A DNA stretch of 50,000 nucleotides from Owenia fusiformis (lineage: Eukaryota; Annelida; Polychaeta; Sabellida; Oweniidae), in NCBI GenBank assembly GCA_903813345.2, contig CAIIXF020000015.1, forward strand, positions 1 to 50,000, given 5' to 3'. The position numbers were made by a program, and so were the translations under genes. Shown here piece by piece: positions 9,441-20,860 of this stretch; within the stretch, counting starts at the first letter, position 1; every line of letters begins with the position of its first letter. The notes below the pieces were generated by a model that did not search any database, was not told the origin of the DNA, and was given only the letters and a program-made list of their open reading frames with translations.

Positions 9441-10699
9441 CACGGTGCCCATGTCAAGCTGCGCGCCTACTTAGGCGCGCAGTTTGTTTCAATCACAAAC
9501 TGCGTGCCTGGCAACATTGCATCATTTAAGTTGGAGTCTGTATTTTGAAACGTAATTTAAAGAAATTTATCCTGCATTGTTTTCTTGTTTAATGCGTTCA
9601 TTCTGTGGCGAATATACGAATCTTGCAAATACTAGCAAAAACTATGTGCAAATGAATCTAAGTTTTAAAACATAAGCAGATTAATGGCATTTTCGTCACT
9701 GATTTAACGGGAAATTTATACGTAAATCGATCTAGCACTTTAAACATAAAGGACAAATACTTTAGACTCGTTTTATATTTAATTCTTTACGCATTTATCA
9801 TGTATAATTCAAAATATTTCGAGATAAAACAGATAATCAGGAGATTAAAAAGAAATAAAGCACAAACTGCGCGCCTATTTTAGCCAGAAATTACAAACTG
9901 TGCGCATACACTATTAAAAATTCATATTATGATTGGAATTTCTACAGAGGCACGTGTATGTGTTTTTCATATAGCTTTGAAAATTTTGCTTTATCGTCAG
10001 ATTTTATGAGATTTTCATATTGAAAGTCAAAATGTATAATAGAAGTGACAATTAAGTTGGGAACGAAAAACTTTTATTTTCAGATCACCATCTTGGTGGA
10101 TGGACTCTCATAGTGTTTCACTTATGGGGTTCTACTATTAGACACATATGTGCCTTACATATGGCGCTTACGTTTTCTAATAATATAAAACAAGCTTGGG
10201 TAGGTAAGCAGTTTGAAAATATTAGGCACGCAGTTTGGGAAATACATGTGAATATAGGCGCGCAGTTTGACAAGAAAAATGTTTAAATCACGTTTATGGC
10301 GTATTATCGTTTTGAACACAAACTATGCTGCTTTAATCATATGGAGTGATCCTATATATCCTAGCATACGCAGACACAATGGCTGAATAAACGGCAAATG
10401 GCGATAAAAAGACATAGATATAACTTTACACTGTGAATTTTGAACACAGAAGCTACTTAAGACCCTTATATTGAGATAACTAGGTTTACATCGGGAACAA
10501 CATTGAGTACTATGAGTAAATTAAGTTCATCTTCACAGAATGGTACTGTCTTTAGGACGAGACTAACCTTGTATTTTTCATATTCTGGCTCTTTTTGGGA
10601 GTCGTGTCCTCCCCGTCTTCGATTTTGAAATATGCGCGCAGTTTGTCAGAGTTTCAAACTGCGTGCCTACTAGGCACGCTGCTTGACATGGGCATCGTG
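9441..10699. mobile_element. Non-autonomous TIR element with CAC-heptamer ends (Transib/RAG-like), 1259 bp
   Basis: The left end is CACGGTGCCCATGTCAAGC; the right end, reverse complemented, is CACGATGCCCATGTCAAGC. Similarity continues about 70 bp, through small hairpins made of GGCGCGCAGTTTGT / ACAAACTGCGCGCC motifs. The same GCGCGCAGTTTG motif recurs inside, at about 9866, 9895, 10225 and 10257. A perfect 5-bp target duplication TATGT flanks it (9436-9440 and 10700-10704), and the uninterrupted repeat at 8761-9260 has the sequence only once. A CACxxTG terminal heptamer with a 5-bp duplication is the signature of Transib and ProtoRAG/RAG-like elements. No transposase frame is present, so this would be a passenger copy. 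Boundaries are seen directly; the superfamily is inferred. Confidence 0.8.
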
Positions 10700-10718
10700 T
10701 ATGTAATCAACAGAATTA

Positions 10719-11846
10719 CAGGGTGGGCCAAAAAAACCAATACCCAACTTCAAATCAGGATAAAAATAGTTACATTCAATATGGTACATTGATTTACATA
10801 TCATTTTAAAGGTTATACAATTTCAAACAATTTGGTATATAACACTATGTCATGAAATCAATAGTAAAGTTTAAACATACTTATTTGGGAGGCCGGGTTG
10901 CTATTTAAGGTCTCCAGATTTAAGGGAGAAAATAGTAAATCTGCAAAATTATGTTAATTTTTTATTTATAGAATATCATTCTTTTGTAAGTTGAATGCAT
11001 GTTTGGATATTGATATTTGCATGATTGTGTGACTAAATTTATTGTTAATGAATTTCAGTGCTGTTTAATAACATTTTACATTTTATTTATTTAAACAATT
11101 TTCACAATTGCTCAATATACCCCAACCCCCTCCCCTCTGCATTAACAATAAGCTTCAAGTGGTAGCGCAATCTATCAAAAGCTTTATTGAGAGATTTCTG
11201 TTGCAATTCATTTCAGCACTTTGGGATTCTGTTTCAGCTCATCAATGCTGTTTATTGGATGCTTTTGATTGTACCATTTCCTCGAGATGGCTCCATGTAT
11301 GGTAATTAAACACATTACATGTAGCATCGGGGCTGTTGGATGACCAAGCATCGACATCAATCAAATGATTGACACCTTGTTTGCAAAGGAATGCCAATGT
11401 CTCCTGAGATCTATGGTTTGAGGCAATGTCTTGTTTAAAAATAAAATCCTCGTCACATATACATTTAATGTCTTTTAACTGACCCCCTTTGAGTACTTAT
11501 TGATAATAAACAACACTAACATTCATAAACAATAAGTTTAGTCACAGAATATGCAAATATACAAGCATGTATTTACCTAACAAAATGATATTCTATAAAT
11601 AAAAAATTAACATTATTCCGCAGATTTACTATTTTCTCCCTAAAGTCTGGATACCTTAAATACTGACCCGGCCTCCCAAATAAGCATAATAAAACTTTAA
11701 TATTGATTTCATGACATAGTGGTATATACCAAATTGTTCGAAAATGGATTACCTTTAAAATGATATATAAATCAATGTATCATATTGAACATAGCTATTT
11801 TCATTCTGATTTAAAGTTGGGTATTGGTTTTTTTTGGCCCACCCTG
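10719..11846. mobile_element. Tc1/mariner-type foldback element with ~330-bp inverted arms, 1128 bp
   Basis: The ends are CAGGGTGGGCCAAAAAAA in inverted orientation. The two arms match for roughly 330 bp with scattered differences, including CTTATTTGGGAGGCCGGGT and GGGAGAAAATAGTAAATCTG. A TA duplication flanks it (10717-10718 and 11847-11848). Relative to the unsplit copy at about 8857-8866, the sequence AGAATTATAATTGG is broken exactly at TA. CAGGGTG ends plus TA are characteristic of Tc1/mariner MITEs. The unique centre (11100-11450) has no transposase. The element inserted 17 bp from the right duplication of the CAC-ended element. Confidence 0.85.
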
Positions 11847-12112
11847 TATAATTGGCCATTTGATAAACGACCCATTTTGATTTTCTGAGGGAAGCTTATT
11901 TTTTAAACCCCAAGTATTGATCTTTTTTCTACTTTGTAAGATTAATCTAGATCTTCCTATAACCGTTTCGAGTAAATTCTGATTTTAACAAATTTCTTTT
12001 TTACAGCCAGTTAAAGACGTTGAATTTGGCCATTTTCACCATGTTTTCACAAAAACTATGACGTCACGCTACTGCTCTCCATACAAAGTGATTTCAAAAC
12101 ACGTTTTTTCTG
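11847..12112. repeat. Dispersed repeat, copy C, right half
   Basis: It resumes as TATAATTGGCCATTTGATAA and follows copy B through AAGCTTATTTTTTAAACCCC to CACGTTTTTTCTGG. A TGACGTCA octamer lies at 12059-12066. Confidence 0.85.
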
Positions 12113-12116
12113 GAAA

Positions 12117-12558
12117 AAGCTTATTTTTTAACGTTGGGAATTCAATTTTTTCACTATGTTACTCATAATAGTGTCATGTATAATATGCCATTTCGAGTAA
12201 ATTCTAATTCGTAAATTATCACATACTTTATTCACTTTTTAAGAATTCCTATAGTAATTTCCCATTGACAATAATCTGTGATGTCATATGTCAGAATTTA
12301 TGTTAATGAGCAAATGACGTGATATTCTTGATATGGGAAGCTTATTTTTTAACGTTGGGAATTCTTTTTTCGCTGTCTTACTCATAATAGTGTCATGCAT
12401 AATATACAATTTCGAGTAAATTCGAGTTCGTAAATTATCACACACTTTATCTACTTTTAAAGTTTTCCTATAGTAATTTCCCATTGACAATAATCTGTGA
12501 CGTCATATGTTAGAATTTATGTTAATGAGCAAATGACGTGATATTCTTGATATGACCC
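12117..12558. repeat. Tandem duplication, 221-bp unit, two copies
   Basis: AAGCTTATTTTTTAACG begins at 12117 and again at 12338. Both units run through CTCATAATAGTGTCATG, TTTCGAGTAAATTC, TTTCCCATTGACAATAATCT and ATGACGTGATATTCTTGATA. By eye they are about 90 percent identical. Open frames here are by-products. Confidence 0.9.
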
Positions 12559-12702
12559 GTGTAGGGGTTAATTACGCCCGTTTATGGTCGGCCAACTTAC
12601 CCAAAGTATACAGGCGTAATTTACGCCTGTAAATATAGTTGGCTTACCCGCCCAATGTATGCACGCGTTGTTTACGGGTGTGTAGGCGTTAATTACGTTC
12701 GT
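12559..12702. repeat. Palindrome-rich repeat fragment
   Basis: This contains a perfect 21-bp palindrome at 12610-12630 (ACAGGCGTAA, centre T, TTACGCCTGT). The last ~45 bp match the start of copy A at 6351. Confidence 0.7.
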
Positions 12703-13189
12703 TCAATAAACCTACGGTGTTAAAATGATTAGGGTATGAGTACCGTAATCCAACACCAAATTCGAAAATTCATAACAATACTTTGCACATATGGCGTTCG
12801 TGACCAACTATGAAACGCTTACCCCCCATAGTGTTATATATCAAAATGTACCTGTTCATATAGGGGTTCGATTGACCTACATCGAATTATAGGGAGTCAG
12901 GTTACTTTTTGAGATATCAGCGTCCGTTTATTGTAACTCGCGTTTGCTACCACTTCCTCAATTCTGATATGACGGGCAAACGCGTAGTAAACATGCTCAC
13001 GTTCGGAACTATTTTGACCTACATCGCTATTTTCGTAATTCAAATGAAAGTTGAACTCCTCCTCTTTATTTTGATACCAAATAGTGGCATACTAGGTACC
13101 CTAGAAGCCAACTATGGCGTTATTTAGAACGATACCACAGGTTTTTAAATGGACTATATAGGGGTCATACCTTTTGGCGGATGGATATG
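12703..13189. other. Spacer with no supported gene
   Basis: A 72-codon plus-strand frame at 12909-13127 has a hydrophobic middle (ILTYIAIFVIQMKVELLLFI), but no motif, start context or splice pattern marks it as real. No RNA gene seen. Confidence 0.4.
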
Positions 13190-16100
13190 GAACCTCATAC
13201 CTTAATGTTTTATGACATCACACTGATTTTTGTCTCTGCAACTTTTTTTGGCAGAAAATATCATTTTTAGTTCAAAAATGCATAAAAACGTTGGAACTGG
13301 CTGAATATGTGAAAAATTTATCTATTTAGGCTAGAAAGGGTTAATTTGCCCTACCCCAAATACGTCTAAATATGCTAGTCTAACTTTGACACTGTGACGT
13401 CACAAATCTAACCTGACTATCTCTGAGTTTATTGACGAAAATGATACGTCTGACAAACAGCTTTCATTCCCTATATGGCACACCTTCTACTAAGAGTTGC
13501 ATCATTGACTAAATCTAAGACAAAGGTCCTGTGTCCCGAGGATTTTGACTGAAATTTGGCCACTTTCGACCAAATCTAACTAAATTACAGTTTCCCTCAC
13601 ACCTGTATTTTGAAATAAATATTGCTACAATGTAGCAATTTAAAAATCACGCAAGCTTACTGTTTCTGTTGACCTTACACGTGTATCTAGCCTGTAAAAA
13701 TGAAAAATCGCTACATTGTAGCAATTTTACTGAGATATGGGCCCTCAAAATCATGTAATTTTAGCAAAAAATGAAGAAATAACCTGCGATTTTGACGGAA
13801 TATCAGAGGGCTTTCTCTCATTCATGACCCTCCACAGGCCTCTTCATGACCATTTTTATACTCACAGAAGGGTTGAAAGTGATTTTAAATCATTGTTTGC
13901 CCTACGCAGAACGAAAAAATCGATTCTGTTCTCAAATTCTGCTAGAATATTGGTCTCTGGCCAACTAGCAGACAATTTTAGGCCTCATATTAATGTTTTA
14001 TCACATCACACTGATTTTTGTCTCTGCAACTTTTTTTGGCAGAAAATATCATTTTTAGTTCAAAAATGCATAAAAACGTTGGAACTGGCTGAATATGTGA
14101 AAAATTTATCCATTTAGGCTAGAAAGGGTTAATTTGCCCTACCCCAAATACGTCTAAATATGCTAGTCTAACTTTGACACTGTGACGTCACAAATCTAAC
14201 CTGACTATCTCTGAGTTTATTGACGAAAATGATACGTCTGACAAACAGCTTTCATTCCCTATATGGCACACCTTCTACTAAGAGTTGCATCATTGACTAA
14301 ATCTAAGACAAAGGTCCTGTGTCCCGAGGATTTTGACTGAAATTTGGCCATTTTCGACCAAATCTAACTAAATTGCAGTTTCCCTCACACCTGTATTTTG
14401 AAATAAATATTGCTACAATGTAGCAATTTAAAAATCACGCAAGCATACTGTTTCTGTTGACCTTTCACGTGTATCTAGCCTGTAAAAATGAAAAATCGCT
14501 ACATTGTAGCAATTTTACTGAGATATGGGCCCTCAAAATCATGTAATTTTAGCAAAAAATGAAGAAATAACCTGCGATTTTGACGGAATTTCAGAGGGCT
14601 TTCTCTCATTCATGACCCTCCACAGGCCTCTTAAATGACCATTTTTATACTCACAGAAGGGTTGAAAGTGATTTTAAATCATTGTTTGCCCTACGCAGAA
14701 CGAAAAAATCGATTCTGTTCTCAAATTCTGCTAGAATATTGGTCTGTGGCCAACTAGCAGACAATTTTAGGCCTCATATTAATGTTTTATCACATCACAC
14801 TGATTTTTGTCTCTGCAACTTTTTTTGGCAGAAAATATCATTTTTAGTTCAAAAATGCATAAAAACGTTGGAACTGGCTGAATATGTGAAAAATTTATCC
14901 ATTTAGGCTAGAAAGGGTTAATTTGCCCTACCCCAAATACGTCTAAATATGCTAGTCTAACTTTGACACTGTGACGTCACAAATCTAACCTGACTATCTC
15001 TGAGTTTATTGACGAAAATGATACGTGTGACAAACAGCTTCCATTCCCTATATGGCACACCTTCTACTAAGAGTTGCATCATTGACTAAATCTAAGACAA
15101 AGGTCCTGTGTCCCGAGGATTTTGACTGAAATTTGGCCATTTTCGACCAAATCTAACTAAATTGCAGTTTCCCTCACACCTGTATTTTGAAATAAATATT
15201 GCTACAATGTAGCAATTTAAAAATCACGCAAGCTTACTGTTTCTGTTGACCTTACACGTGTATCTAGCCTGTAAAAATGAAAAATCGCTACATTGTAGCA
15301 ATTTTACGGAGATATGGGCCCTCAAAAGCATGTAATTTTAGCAAAAAATGAAGAAATAACCTGCGATTTTGACGGAATTTCAGAGGGCTTTCTCTCATTC
15401 ATGACCCTCCACAGGCCTCTTATGACCATTTTTATACTCACAGAAGGGTTGAAAGTGATTTTAAATCATTGTTTGCCCTACGCAGAACGAAAAAATCGAT
15501 TCTGTTCTCAAATTCCGCTAGAATATTGGTCTCTGGCCAACTAGCAGACAATTTTAGGCCTCATATTAATGTTTTATGACATCACACTGATTTTTGTCTC
15601 TGCAACTTTTTTTGGCAGAAAATATCATTTTTAGTTCAAAAATGCATAAAAACGTTGGAACTGGCTGAATATGTTACAAATTTATCCATTTAGGCTAGAA
15701 AGGGTTAATTTGCCCTACCCCAAATACGTCTAAATATGCTAGTCTAACTTTGACACTGTGACGTCACAAATATAACCTGACTATCTCTAAGTTTATTGAC
15801 GAAAATGATACGTGTGACAAACAGCTTTCATTCCCTATATGGCACACCTTCTACTAAGAGTTGCATCATTGACTAAATCTAAGACAAAGGTCCTGTGTCC
15901 CGAGGATTTTGACTGAAATTTGGCCATTTTCGACCAAATCTAACTAAATTGCAGTTTCCCTCACACCTGTATTTTGAAATAAATATTGCTACAATGTAGC
16001 AATTTAAAAATCACGCAAGCTTACTGTTTCTGTTGACCTTACACGTGTATCTAGCCTGTAAAAATGAAAAATCGCTACATTGTAGCAATTTTACTGAGAT

Positions 16101-17142
16101 ATGGGCCTTCAAAATCATGTAATTTTAGCAAAAAATGAAGAAATAACCTGCGATTTTGACGGAATTTCAGAGGGCTTTCTCTCATTCATGACCCTCCACA
16201 GGCCTCTTATGACCATTTTTATACTCACAGAAGGGTTGAAAGTGATTTTAAATCATTGTTTGCCCTACGCAGAACGAAAAAATCGATTCTGTTCTCAAAT
16301 TCTGCTAGAATATTGGTCTCTGGCCACCTAGCAGACAATTTTAGGCCTCATATTAATGTTTTATGACATCACACTGATTTTTGTCTCTGCAACTTTTTTT
16401 GGCAGAAAATATCATTTTTAGTTCAAAAATGCATAAAAACGTTGGAACTGGCTGAATATGTGAAAAATTTATCCATTTAGGCTAGAAAGGGTTAATTTGC
16501 CCTACCCCAAATACGTCTAAATATGCTAGTCTAACTTTGACACTGTGACGTCACAAATCTAACCTGACTATCTCTGAGTTTATTGACGAAAATGATACGT
16601 GTGACAAACAGCTTTCATTCCCTATATGGCACACCTTCTACTAAGAGTTGCATCATTGACTAAATCTAAGACAAAGGTCCTGTGTCCCGAGGATTTTGAC
16701 TGAAATTTGGCCATTTTCGACCAAATCTAACTAAATTGCAGTTTCCCTCACACCTGTATTTTGAAATAAATATTGCTACAATGTAGCAATTTAAAAATCA
16801 AGCAAGCTTACTGTTTCTGTTGACCTTACACGTGTATCTAGCCTGTAAAAATGAAAAATCGCTACATTGTAGCAATTTTACTGAGATATGGGCCCTCAAA
16901 ATCATGTAATTTTAGCAAAAAATGAAGAAATAACCTGCGATTTTGACGGAATTTCAGAGGGCTTTCTCTCATTCATGACCCTCCACAGGCCTCTTATGAC
17001 CATTTTTATACTCACAGAAGGGTTGAAAGTGATTTTAAATCATTGTCTGCCCTACGCAGAACGAAAAAATCGATTCTGTTCTCAAATTCTGCTAGAATAT
17101 TGGTCTCTGGCCAACTAGCAGACAATTTTAGGCCTCATATTA
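13190..17142. repeat. Satellite-like tandem array, five units of 787-789 bp
   Basis: The same point in each unit (GAGATATGGGCC) falls at 13732, 14520, 15309, 16096 and 16883, giving unit lengths of 788, 789, 787 and 787. The array spans almost exactly five units. Units differ at only a handful of sites, so the expansion or homogenisation is recent. Each unit has two perfect palindromes (ATTGCTACA-n-TGTAGCAAT and CGCTACATTGTAGC-type, 13620-13640 and 13708-13727 in unit 1), one TGACGTCA and a conserved CCGAGGATTTTGACTG. A 126-codon frame in unit 1 (13737-14117) is broken by small indels in units 2-5 after GGCCTCTT, so it is not conserved coding sequence. Confidence 0.95.
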
Positions 17143-17529
17143 GTACACCAATACGCGATAACGTTTGGTTCAGTTCAGTTTAGTTACCTCCCGTTTGAAG
17201 AGCTCTCATTTATGGTACAACTTCGTTCTTTCCCATTGGATTATACGGTGGTGCTATTTTCAATGCCGCAATACGACTCTATTAAACATTTATGTAGAGT
17301 TCCATTTGCACAAATGATAGGTATGTATGTAATTAAGATATATGACAAGGCTTTTTGAACTATAATCCCCAAATCCGAAGAAATCTGTCGTTGAAAATGC
17401 CATCCAATTCCAGTGACGTCACTGATTTCCCAGAAATTGCTCAGACGTCATCGAAGATCGAAAAATATAAATAATGTTACTTTGAATCTCCGATTAGCTT
17501 TCTGATTATTGAATAGATTGGATCATATA
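17143..17529. other. Spacer after the satellite, nothing supported
   Basis: The sequence changes abruptly at 17142. A TGACGTCA lies at 17414-17421 inside CAGTGACGTCACTG, a 14-bp perfect palindrome. No gene seen. Confidence 0.4.
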
Positions 17530-18010
17530 GGCATCAAAAGATCAATGTCTGATAGAAAACTCAATAAATCTAGTTTGGGGGGAGGGGGTCAAAGCTATTT
17601 CAGTTTGCTATCCTACAAAGGAAGAGGCTCGATAGAGAGAGCTTTTTAGATGGGTATAAGTTTTTTATTATTTCGATGATCAATATAAAATTGTAACACA
17701 ATTTAGGAGATGAGGTGAATTTTCATATTCTAAAATATTATTTCTGAATCATCAAAATGGATTTTTCTACAACCTTTTTGGCGAATCGATGAACTCGTTT
17801 TTCAGGTTTAACCCTTTCTTTGTGGTTAAATATAATGCCCTTTATATAATTATAGAAACAAAATATTTTGTTTCTAGGTCTTAATTATCTAAAGTCTTAC
17901 ATAATGTGGACACATATTTGTTTAACTGATCAGAAATATTTTTTTTCCCCATTCATCCATTTTTCCATGTTAAAGTATAGGGGGGCTGAGATCCCCGGGA
18001 ATTCCTGAAG
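17530..18010 (+). repeat. Dispersed repeat, plus copy of the element at 32300-32935 (minus)
   Basis: The block GGCATCAAAAG, ATCTAGTTT, then GAAGAGGCTCGATAGAGAGA, GCTTTTTAGATG, and TTCATATTCTAAAATATTAT occurs here on the plus strand and, reverse complemented, at 32935-32460. The minus copy has about 230 extra bases between the G-rich part and GAAGAGGCTC. Homology fades beyond 17800. Confidence 0.75.
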
Positions 18011-19525
18011 TTTGACCCATTATGTTATGGTTTTGAACCGATGATTAGTTTATAGAGGGAAATGCTGTTCCATCGAATTATTTGATTTTGACTGAAATTA
18101 ACGCATTACGTTATTCACACTGGGAGCTACAAAATATTGGGTTACGGATTTATTAAAACGTACCTTTATCTCGCATTCTCGGTTTACCTGCGTATCATGA
18201 TTTATGATCATGATTTATCGTTTATGCTTTGCTCACATAAGTTCAGATTCACCTTATTGGTGCCTACCGATTACGGTATTTTTCAACTGCCAACCGATCA
18301 CCGGCAGACGTTGCGCCGGGAGAATTTTCACAATCAAAATGTAAATTACATTATAAAATATGTATCAAATGAAGAAAAGGATGTCCAGATGGGTGCTGTT
18401 CGGCAATTGTAAGATTATAGTGTTGCTTGTAATATCATAAGTTGAAGAAAATTGGGTTCTTGGAATACATGTTCGTTAACGTACGTTTTGATTTTGATTG
18501 TATATATTTATAATTCATATGTAATATACGATTGACTGTACTTTGAAGAGAAAACAAGTATTTTACCAATTAATAGAAGAATTCAAAAGCTCTAGCGAAG
18601 TAACCTCTTTAGTTTATATTCGCCAAAACGTAAAACGATAGAAAATCATATATTTTTGAAACATCGCTTATTGGAACCATTTCACTTGTCGACTAACTTG
18701 CGGTAAGTTAGTTGTATATGAACTGGGCAGGTCGTAATATCCCTATTTACCAGAAAGACATTCGACATGTTATGACCGAAATAATCAGTAACGATCCGTA
18801 GTATAATTAACAAATCCAGTGCCATGGAATAAATAACTTGAAAGTGGTGATAAGCCATTCGGGACTACTTAGATTATTCATTTATTTTATTTTTCTAGTT
18901 TATTGACGGTCATTTATGTTTGTTAAACATTTTCATCATATAAATATGAATCAAAATGTTTTGGTCTGCAATATTTCTTATTTAATAAATCTTTTTCAAG
19001 CAAATGGAAATTGTTATCATAATTCCATCTGAAACAATGGAACAATCATATAAATATGAAATACAGGCATTTTACAGATAAACTATAGTTAGCGTTGCTG
19101 CAGAAATAGGATTAAAATTCCAAGCGGGGCTATTATAATACATATTATTGAAAAGGGAAATCTTAGACTGGCTGAAACTTATGTCCAAAAGATATATGAA
19201 GAATTGCCCCTAATTGAAATTGCAGCATTTTAAGAACTTACCAGGGTTTATCTATTCAAAACTAGCTACAGTTCATAAGATGCGAGGCATTTATAAAATA
19301 GTGAATCAATATTAACAACGAAAGCATATCTATATAAGGATGGATATAAACATTAATGCCTGGTGTAAACGGGTAGGAGGTTCTATCAATTATGGTCCTA
19401 CTCTCCATTGATTTATATGGTGACCTAAACTCTTTCCCTCATTATCTTATACGCAATCTGGGCCAACAAGGGCCGTTAAGAAAGGGGACCATAATCCCTG
19501 GGGGACCATCATTTCTTTCACACCT
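18011..19525. other. AT-rich stretch, no supported gene
   Basis: A 91-codon plus frame at 18137-18412 ends in a polar, codon-diverse part, but it has no recognised motif and only a weak start. I leave it uncalled. The remainder (18420-19480) is very AT-rich with short frames only. Confidence 0.4.
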
Positions 19526-19652
19526 GGTCACATTTGCTACGATTTATCGGCCGGCGTCCGGCCGATTGAGTATCCTGTTGACAATTGCATTCAGTTTTGA
19601 ACATAATATTTAATCTGTCGGCCGCCGGGCAATGAATCGGAGCAAATGTGGG
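19526..19652. mobile_element. Hairpin MITE of the GGCCG family, full copy
   Basis: Left arm GGTCACATTTGCTACGATTT, ATCGGCCGGCG..GGCCGATTGAGT; right arm, read inward on the other strand, CCCACATTTGCTCCGATTCA and TTGCCCGGCGGCCGACAG. The loop includes TTTTGAACA. About 125 bp long. Related copies lie at 30098-30208 (full) and at 7044-7110 and 26498-26544 (half). Confidence 0.75.
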
Positions 19653-19841
19653 ATAACCAATTAACGAATATCTACTATGGTACTGTATATGTCTATGCAT
19701 TCCGTCTAAAAGAAGACGTTCTCTAAAACTTTCTAATGGAATACATGTATAGGACTAGAAACACAATGCAAATTCACGTTTATGCAATATAATTTATTTT
19801 TTATTAAATTCAATCTTACAACACTTTATGGAGCTGTTACG

Positions 19842-19975
19842 TTAGACCACGTGGGCTCACCGTTCGCTGCAGTATGGATACGTTTTGCAGATGGCAGGGC
19901 TAGACATGGACATATGGTTGGCTAATCAAATAGTTTTAAAGCAGGATATTCCGGACGGTGAGCCCACACGGCCTA
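19842..19975. mobile_element. Short hairpin MITE, ~135 bp
   Basis: TTAGACCACGTGGGCTCACC at the left matches CTAGGCCGTGTGGGCTCACC, the reverse complement of the right end. About 24 bp of inverted repeat enclose a ~85-bp centre. No second copy was noticed in the window. Confidence 0.65.
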
Positions 19976-20336
19976 GTGCAATAGCCACTCATTACATTTC
20001 GATACTCATAACATCCTTCTGTTTCAACCGAAACTTGCTTTGATTTTATTAGGCATATTCTGTGATCTGAACACATCAGATGGGATGTGTTATAACTGTC
20101 AATAAGTGTAATAGTTATCATATACCTTAATGCTGTCAATCCATTACATAATAGGCATTGTATTCAACGACATATAAATTAGCAAAGGCACAGATACACA
20201 GTTTTAGGACTGGAGAAGAAATAAGATGTCATGATTTATCAGGACTCAATAGCTATTTAACATACTCTATATGTTAACATTATTATTGTATTTTGTTTCA
20301 ATTCAAAAATTGAATTCAATTAATTTTAGTTGTACA

Positions 20337-20860
20337 ATGATCACTGGTGATCCGCTCGATTACGCTGGTTACCGAAACGGTTCGTTTTGGTAACAATATG
20401 TCGGACATCAAAGGTACGATTTTTCTTTTTCCTTATTTCACGCGTTGTAGGCAGAATCCCAACGACGTTTTTTGTCACAAACGTGTATCAGCATCATATG
20501 TTTTAGAAAATGTACATGTTTGCGAAAAAATAGCTCAGAAGACAACAGAATCGTCGATTTAATTCCTCACTTAAGTGCAGATCTTAACTGTTTTTCGAAA
20601 AACCGTTTATGTAACTTAAGTGAGAAATTAAATCGACGATTCTGTTGTCTTCTGAACTATTTGTTCGAAAATATGTACATTTTCTTAAACATATGATACT
20701 GATACACGTTTGTGTTAAAAAAGTCGTCGGAATTCTGCCTACAACGTGTGAAATAAGGAAAAAAGAAAAATCGTACCTTCGATGTTCCGACATTTTGTTA
20801 CCAAAACGAAACGAATCGTTTTGGTAACCAGCGTAATCGAGTGGATCACCAGAGATGATT
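20337..20860. mobile_element. Long foldback element, ~235-bp arms
   Basis: Left arm starts at GATCACTGGTGATCCGCTCG; the right arm, reverse complemented, starts ATCATCTCTGGTGATCCACT. The arms stay highly similar for about 235 bp, through TTACGCTGGTTACC, TTTCTTTTTCCTTATTTCAC, GTTGTAGGCAGAAT and CAGAAGACAACAGAATCGTC, and meet around a ~40-bp centre at 20580-20618 that contains TTTTTCGAAAAA. A transcript would form a very long hairpin. Four overlapping short frames in it are mirror by-products. No target duplication identified. Confidence 0.9.

Noticed and set aside
12865-12890. GGGGTTCGATTGACC, like a tRNA T-loop
   Set aside because: No acceptor, D or anticodon arms can be built around it.
13737-14117. 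126-codon open frame in the first satellite unit
   Set aside because: Units 2-5 carry small indels after GGCCTCTT that split it; the units are otherwise nearly identical, so the frame is not being maintained as protein.
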